A stretch of 15,079 bases of DNA, taken from positions 1 through 15,079 of the forward strand of contig JANYHQ010000114.1 in assembly GCA_025358985.1 (NCBI GenBank), in the 5' to 3' direction. The DNA is from Acidimicrobiales bacterium. Its GTDB lineage: Bacteria; Actinomycetota; Acidimicrobiia; Acidimicrobiales; JANYDT01. Position 1 is the stretch's first letter. Every line of letters starts with the position of its first letter. Positions 13,451-15,079 of the stretch are shown here, one piece after another. The position numbers were made by a program, and so were the translations under genes. The notes under the pieces were generated by a model. That model saw only the letters and a list, made by a program, of their open reading frames with translations. It was not told where the DNA came from and ran no database searches.

Positions 13451-14482
13451 ATGCCACATGGGGTAATGAAAAGCGTTCTGATTGGCACTCGCCTGCAACG
13501 TCTCCAAGTATCTGGGATTGCACTTGATGATGCGTACTTCATGGCAATTCAGGATAATTTTGAGTCGCAGTACGCGGCATTTACAGCCTGCTTTTTGCGA
13601 CCTGAGTACACGGTGCTCGACATTGGGGCAAACATCGGCATGACCGCAGCAATCATGAGCAGCGTGGTGCACGAAGGTAATATCTATGCCTTTGAACCCG
13701 GTCCCAAGGTGTTTGAAGAACTCGAGGCCAACTGCGACCGGAACAACCTCGCCAACGTACATGCCCATCAACTTGCCATCAGCGACAAGCCAGGCACGGT
13801 GAACTTTTCCGAGGCCTCCGCATATGGACACTTGGACTCTGATGGGGCCGTCACCGTGGAGGCCGACACGGTAGACAACGTGGTCCGTACCCTTGGCCTA
13901 GTTGCAGTCGACTTCATCAAGATCGACGTGGAAGGGTACGAATGGCCGGTGCTCCGCGGTGCCACCGAGGTGCTAGCTCTCCACAAGCCCCTCGTCTACA
14001 TGGAATTCAACAGTTTCTGCCAACTGGCCTACGGCGACGTGAACCCGCGCGACTTCTTCCAGTGGTTGTTTACCCAGTTTTCCAACATCTTCATGGTGAG
14101 CAAGGACGGCAATGACCCCCTCCTCAAGCGGATCACTGCCGACGATACCGTGACGTTCCTCCACCAAAACCTCGTGGGAGATGGCTGCGTCAGTGACTTG
14201 GTGATGACCAACGATCCTTCACGCCTCACCGTCTCAATGGTTGGAGCAGAGGGCTCGCTCCGCCGAGTGATGGAGGAACGAAACCAAGAAGTTGCGCAAC
14301 GTTTGGCCGCAGAAGCCCAAGTGGCAACGCTTACAACATCGGTGACATCACTGACGGACTCATTGACATCCACCACGACAGCCTTCCAGACGGTGTCTGA
14401 AGAGTTGGCCTTGGTGTACGCGTCAGCATCGTGGAAAGCGTCAGCCCCACTGCGCAGATTGCGGGATCAAACCCGCACTTGA
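13451..14482 (+). CDS. FkbM family methyltransferase with C-terminal coiled coil
   Basis: 343 residues. SAM-binding loop VLDIGANIGMT (55-65), YAFEPGPKVFEEL (79-91), LAISDKPGTVNFSE (108-121), and the FkbM signature VDFIKIDVEGYEWPVLRGA (153-171) are all clear, followed by YMEFNSFC (183-190). After the catalytic domain (to about 255), residues 265-325 form a Ser/Thr-rich heptad region (LTTSVTSLTDSLTSTTTAF), and the C-terminus has SWKASAPLRRL (327-337). That S-W-x-x-x-x-P-L-R-x-L tail is a known C-terminal motif in glycosyltransferases and methyltransferases of polysaccharide clusters. The likely job is O-methylation of a glycan, perhaps at its end. ATG 13451 has GAGAGG seven bases upstream. It is unlike the first FkbM at 2422 in length and tail. 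Its stop overlaps the convergent methyltransferase gene by 16 bp. Confidence 0.92.
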   Translation: MPHGVMKSVLIGTRLQRLQVSGIALDDAYFMAIQDNFESQYAAFTACFLRPEYTVLDIGANIGMTAAIMSSVVHEGNIYAFEPGPKVFEELEANCDRNNLANVHAHQLAISDKPGTVNFSEASAYGHLDSDGAVTVEADTVDNVVRTLGLVAVDFIKIDVEGYEWPVLRGATEVLALHKPLVYMEFNSFCQLAYGDVNPRDFFQWLFTQFSNIFMVSKDGNDPLLKRITADDTVTFLHQNLVGDGCVSDLVMTNDPSRLTVSMVGAEGSLRRVMEERNQEVAQRLAAEAQVATLTTSVTSLTDSLTSTTTAFQTVSEELALVYASASWKASAPLRRLRDQTRT

Positions 14483-15079
14483 TGATTGTTGTCCAGTACT
14501 GCAACACAGTAGAGATTCTTTCCTATGAATCGGTTCAATACGCGATCGATAAGTTGTGAAACCGGAAAAAGAAAACGGTCGTAGAGGCCGACCGCTGCTG
14601 CAGTGGGCTCGGTCCGTCGTAGAATTTTGAATCCCAACGCCGCCAAAACACCCAAGCTGTCGAACCAGCGTAAGTACTTCACCTCGAACCCCGCTCCGCT
14701 AACGACCTCGGCCAAGCCGGCTGAGGAATATCGCCTGTAGTGCCCAATGAGTGAGTCAAATCTCGAATACAGAATTTGCAAGGCCGGTACGAACACGAAC
14801 AGCCGTCCATCAGGAGCCATCCTCTGGGCTAGTTGCTTCAGGAGAACCCCGTCGTGCTCAATGTGCTCCAAGACGTTCACCATCACCACTGCATCAAACG
14901 TGCCAGTCGAGTGACCAAGGGAGCGGAACGCCAGAAACCCCTCATCATTCAGACGTTGGCACATCACTGAATCCGGCTCCACACACACAACATCGGCACC
15001 CATCGCTCGCAGACGTCGCGCAAACTCGCCGGATCCTGCGCCGAAATCCAGCACTCGACCGCCGGTGATCGGCACCGCC
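14467..15079 (-). CDS. Class I SAM-dependent methyltransferase, 5'-truncated by window edge
   Basis: At least 203 residues. The frame stays open to the window end. The GTG at 15075 would begin only six residues before the SAM loop, whereas family members normally have 30-60 residues there, so the true start is probably outside. Numbering from that GTG: GRVLDFGAGSGEFARRL (6-22) is the SAM loop, VVCVEPD (29-35) the acidic strand, FDAVVMVNVLEHIEHD (60-75), and the region LFVFVPALQILYSRFDSLIGHYRRY (92-116) contains GHYRRY, typical of methyltransferases found beside polyprenyl-phosphate sugar GT2 genes. The C-terminal third has hydrophobic helices (LGVLAALGFKIL; DRFLFPVSQLIDRVL) that may contact membrane. 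Substrate unknown; a glycan or lipid-linked intermediate is inferred from the neighbours. Confidence 0.88.
   Translation of the reverse strand, partial: AVPITGGRVLDFGAGSGEFARRLRAMGADVVCVEPDSVMCQRLNDEGFLAFRSLGHSTGTFDAVVMVNVLEHIEHDGVLLKQLAQRMAPDGRLFVFVPALQILYSRFDSLIGHYRRYSSAGLAEVVSGAGFEVKYLRWFDSLGVLAALGFKILRRTEPTAAAVGLYDRFLFPVSQLIDRVLNRFIGKNLYCVAVLDNNHQVRV

Noticed and set aside
13376..13831. Minus-strand open frame upstream of the GT-C-like gene
   Set aside because: It runs antisense through the conserved SAM-binding part of the FkbM gene and has no domain.

Overview
The window looks like chromosomal DNA of a GC-rich actinobacterium. An Acidimicrobiia-type lineage is my best guess. The main clue is a family of exported proteins whose modules open with P-x-R-x-x-D-T/S-R and close with a hydrophobic V/I-x-D-(V/L)-x-G-(W/Y) strand. 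This is inferred from recognised protein style, not from a search. No rRNA, tRNA, phage, transposase or CRISPR sequence is visible. Coding density is very high: the largest gap without a gene is 133 bp, so there is no empty stretch over 300 bases.

Layout. (1) 1-3330, + strand: a polysaccharide assembly block. It holds the 3' part of a polyprenyl-phosphate sugar-1-phosphate transferase, a small coiled-coil protein, a family 2 glycosyltransferase with an apparently truncated GT4-like tail, and an FkbM-type methyltransferase. (2) 3320-8126, - strand: three exported proteins, in transcription order a Tat-exported protein, a Sec-exported multi-repeat protein, and a Sec-exported metzincin-type zinc protease with three repeats. 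(3) 8260-11861, + strand, divergent from (2): a second Tat-exported paralogue, a GNAT-like protein, a GNAT acetyltransferase, a class I methyltransferase and a GT2 of the polyprenyl-phosphate sugar synthase type. (4) 11864-13366, - strand: a polytopic GT-C-like membrane protein. (5) 13451-14482, + strand: a second FkbM methyltransferase with a C-terminal coiled coil. (6) 14467-15079, - strand: a class I methyltransferase whose 5' end lies beyond the window.

How it fits together. The cytoplasmic and membrane enzymes fit the making and decoration (glycosylation, methylation, acylation) of an extracellular polysaccharide or glycolipid. The phosphoglycosyl transferase would load the first sugar on the lipid carrier. 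GT2s would extend it or make a lipid-linked sugar donor, which the GT-C-like protein could use outside the membrane. The four exported proteins share one C-terminal module, present once in each Tat protein and three times in each Sec protein. Their place among polysaccharide genes suggests, as inference only, that the module binds or is held by the cell-surface polymer. Translational coupling is common (GTGA, TGATG and other near-contact junctions). All three convergent gene pairs overlap or nearly touch.

The most interesting parts are the four-protein surface island, the Tat proteins with a coiled coil in front of the Tat signal, the repeat stub at the GTGA junction, and the truncated GT2-GT4 fusion.
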